DNA of 7,108 nucleotides from DASUPK01 sp036505735 (GTDB lineage: Bacteria; Actinomycetota; Thermoleophilia; Solirubrobacterales; 70-9). Both the position numbers and the translations under genes were made by a program. Location: positions 1 through 7,108 of the forward strand of contig DASXSZ010000091.1 of NCBI GenBank assembly GCA_036505735.1, in the 5' to 3' direction. Positions 5,606 to 7,108 of the stretch are shown here, piece after piece. Each line of letters opens with the position of its first letter. Position 1 is the stretch's first letter. The notes under the pieces are model-generated. The model was not told the DNA's origin, did no database searches, and saw only the letters and a list, made by a program, of their open reading frames with translations.

Positions 5606-7108
5606 ATGAACCTCGCCGAGCTCCTGACCACGACCACAGCCCGCGAGCCGTACCGGCCGGCCGTCCGCCTCGATGAATTCGAGCTGACCTACGCGCAGCT
5701 CGACGACGCGAGCGCCCGGGCCGCGGCGGTGCTGCGCGGCTACGGAGTCGAGCCGGGCGACCGGGTGGGGATCATGCTGCCGAACGTCCCACAGTTCGCC
5801 GTCGCCTACTACGGCACGCTCCGCGCCGGCGCCGTGGTGGTGCCGATGAACGTGCTGCTCAAGGGACGCGAGGTCGCGTTCTATCTCGGCGACCCGGAGG
5901 CCAAGGTCTGCTTCGCCTGGGAGGGCCTCGCGGACGAGGCCAAAGCCGGGGCGGCCGAGGCCGGCGCCGGGATGATCGTGGTCGCACCGGGCGAGTTCGA
6001 GGCCCTGCTGGGCCAGGTCGAGCCGGACACCGACGTGGTGGAGCGCGAGCCAGACGACACGGCGGTGCTCCTCTACACGTCGGGGACGACCGGGACGCCG
6101 AAGGGAGCCGAGCTCACCCACTCGAATCTCTCCCGCAACGTGGAAGTCGGGTTGAGCCTCTTTTCGGCCTCGGATGACGACGTGATCCTGGGAGCGCTGC
6201 CGCTCTTCCACTCCTTCGGCCAGACCTGCGGCCTCAACTGCTCCGTCGCCGCCGGTGCCTGCCTCAGCCTGATCCCGCGGTTCGACCCGGGCAAGGCGCT
6301 CGGGATCATCGAGCGGCACGGCGTCACGGTGTTCGAGGGCGTGCCGACGATGTACGCGGCGATGCTCAACCTCGACGACCGGGATCGCTTCGACGTCTCG
6401 ACACTCCGCCTCTGCGTCTCGGGCGGCGCCGCGATGCCGCTCGAGGTGATGCGCGGATTCGAGGAGGCGTTCGGCTGCGTCGTGATTGAGGGCTATGGGC
6501 TCTCCGAGACCTCGCCGATCGCCTCCTTCAACCACCCCGAGCGCGGACGGAAGCCCGGCTCCATCGGGACCCCGATCGAGGGCGTCGAGATGCGGGTCGT
6601 GGCCGAGGACCGCAACCCGGTCCCGGACGGGGAGGTCGGCGAGCTCGCGATTCGGGGGCACAACATCATGAAGGGCTACTGGCGGAAGCCGGACGCGACC
6701 GCGGACGCGATCGACGAGGACGGCTGGTTCTACAGCGGCGACATGGCCCGGATCGACGAGGACGGCTACTTCTTCATCGTCGACCGCAAGAAGGACCTGA
6801 TCATCCGCGGCGGCTACAACGTCTACCCGCGCGAGATCGAGGAGGTGATCTACGAGCACCCCGCCGTGCGCGAGGCGGCTGTGATCGGGATCCCGCACGA
6901 CGAGCTCGGCGAGGAGGTCGGCGCGGCGGTTGCGCTCTGCGAGGGCGCCGAGGCGACCGCGAATGAGATCCGCGAGCACGTCAAGAGCCAGGTCGCGGCA
7001 TACAAGTACCCGCGCCGGGTCTGGATCGTCGACGAGCTCCCCAAGGGGCCGACGGGGAAGATCCTGAAGCGGGAGATAGACGTCCCGGCCGAGATCACCA
7101 CCGGCTGA
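5606..7108 (+). CDS. Fatty acyl-CoA ligase (AMP-forming, FadD-like)
   Basis: Class I adenylate-forming enzyme of 500 residues that activates a carboxylic acid, probably a fatty acid, to acyl-CoA through an acyl-adenylate, using ATP and CoA. Motifs in order: P-loop YTSGTTGTPKGAELTH (157-172), LPLFHSFG (198-205), VPTMY (246-250), the adenine-binding GYGLSETSP (296-304), GWFYSGD with ATP-binding Asp379, the hinge motif DRKKDLIIRGGYNVYPREIE (393-412), and the C-terminal PTGK with catalytic Lys485. All key residues are present and the length matches short bacterial FadD proteins. Chain length cannot be fixed; aromatic or branched acids remain possible. It is the last gene seen of the operon, and its stop codon is the last three bases of the window, so further operon genes may follow. 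Its likely job is feeding acyl-CoA to the dehydrogenase and, through missing steps, to PhaC. Confidence 0.93.
   Translation: MNLAELLTTTTAREPYRPAVRLDEFELTYAQLDDASARAAAVLRGYGVEPGDRVGIMLPNVPQFAVAYYGTLRAGAVVVPMNVLLKGREVAFYLGDPEAKVCFAWEGLADEAKAGAAEAGAGMIVVAPGEFEALLGQVEPDTDVVEREPDDTAVLLYTSGTTGTPKGAELTHSNLSRNVEVGLSLFSASDDDVILGALPLFHSFGQTCGLNCSVAAGACLSLIPRFDPGKALGIIERHGVTVFEGVPTMYAAMLNLDDRDRFDVSTLRLCVSGGAAMPLEVMRGFEEAFGCVVIEGYGLSETSPIASFNHPERGRKPGSIGTPIEGVEMRVVAEDRNPVPDGEVGELAIRGHNIMKGYWRKPDATADAIDEDGWFYSGDMARIDEDGYFFIVDRKKDLIIRGGYNVYPREIEEVIYEHPAVREAAVIGIPHDELGEEVGAAVALCEGAEATANEIREHVKSQVAAYKYPRRVWIVDELPKGPTGKILKREIDVPAEITTG

Noticed and set aside
5360..6979. Minus-strand open frame of 539 codons opposite the ligase gene
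   Set aside because: The opposite strand encodes a ligase with every family motif, while this frame reads as low-complexity Arg/Asp/Val/His-rich shadow sequence.

Overview
The window is GC-rich bacterial DNA, close to 68% G+C in the genes by eye. Codons end strongly in G or C, GTG and TTG starts occur, and long antisense reading frames are open, as expected at this composition. GC content, a PucR-type regulator with an RsbRD-like N-terminus, an apparently leaderless GTG start and a cysteine-bearing actinobacterial-type serine hydrolase suggest an actinobacterium. A Thermoleophilia/Solirubrobacterales-like lineage is my guess; no marker gene here proves it.

Layout, left to right. Positions 1-32 hold, on the minus strand, the 3' half of a tRNA-Phe(GAA) gene whose 5' half is missing, an arrangement typical of an integration-site (att) remnant. 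Positions 33-199 are non-coding and poorer in GC, with GGTT repeats and a hairpin. A minus-strand alpha/beta serine hydrolase follows (200-1027). Diverging from it is a very small gene for a 37-residue single-pass membrane protein (1140-1253, +). The small gene's 3' end overlaps tail-to-tail with a minus-strand PucR-family regulator gene (1234-2499).

A 101-bp divergent intergenic region (2500-2600) separates the regulator from a plus-strand operon that runs to the window's last base. The operon is an acyl-CoA dehydrogenase of the glutaryl-CoA dehydrogenase/ACX4 type (2601-3830), a class I/II-like polyhydroxyalkanoate (PHA) synthase PhaC (3865-5592) and a fatty acyl-CoA ligase (5606-7108). Gene gaps are 34 and 13 nt.

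How the genes may work together (inference): the ligase activates free fatty acids to acyl-CoA, the dehydrogenase forms 2-enoyl-CoA, and PhaC polymerises (R)-3-hydroxyacyl-CoA into storage polymer. The linking step, an (R)-specific enoyl-CoA hydratase (PhaJ-type), is not in the window; nor are PhaA, PhaB, a phasin or a depolymerase. The divergent PucR protein is the obvious candidate regulator. The shared intergenic region contains a spaced inverted repeat that abuts both predicted promoters. I see no CRISPR array, insertion sequence, rRNA gene or complete tRNA gene.
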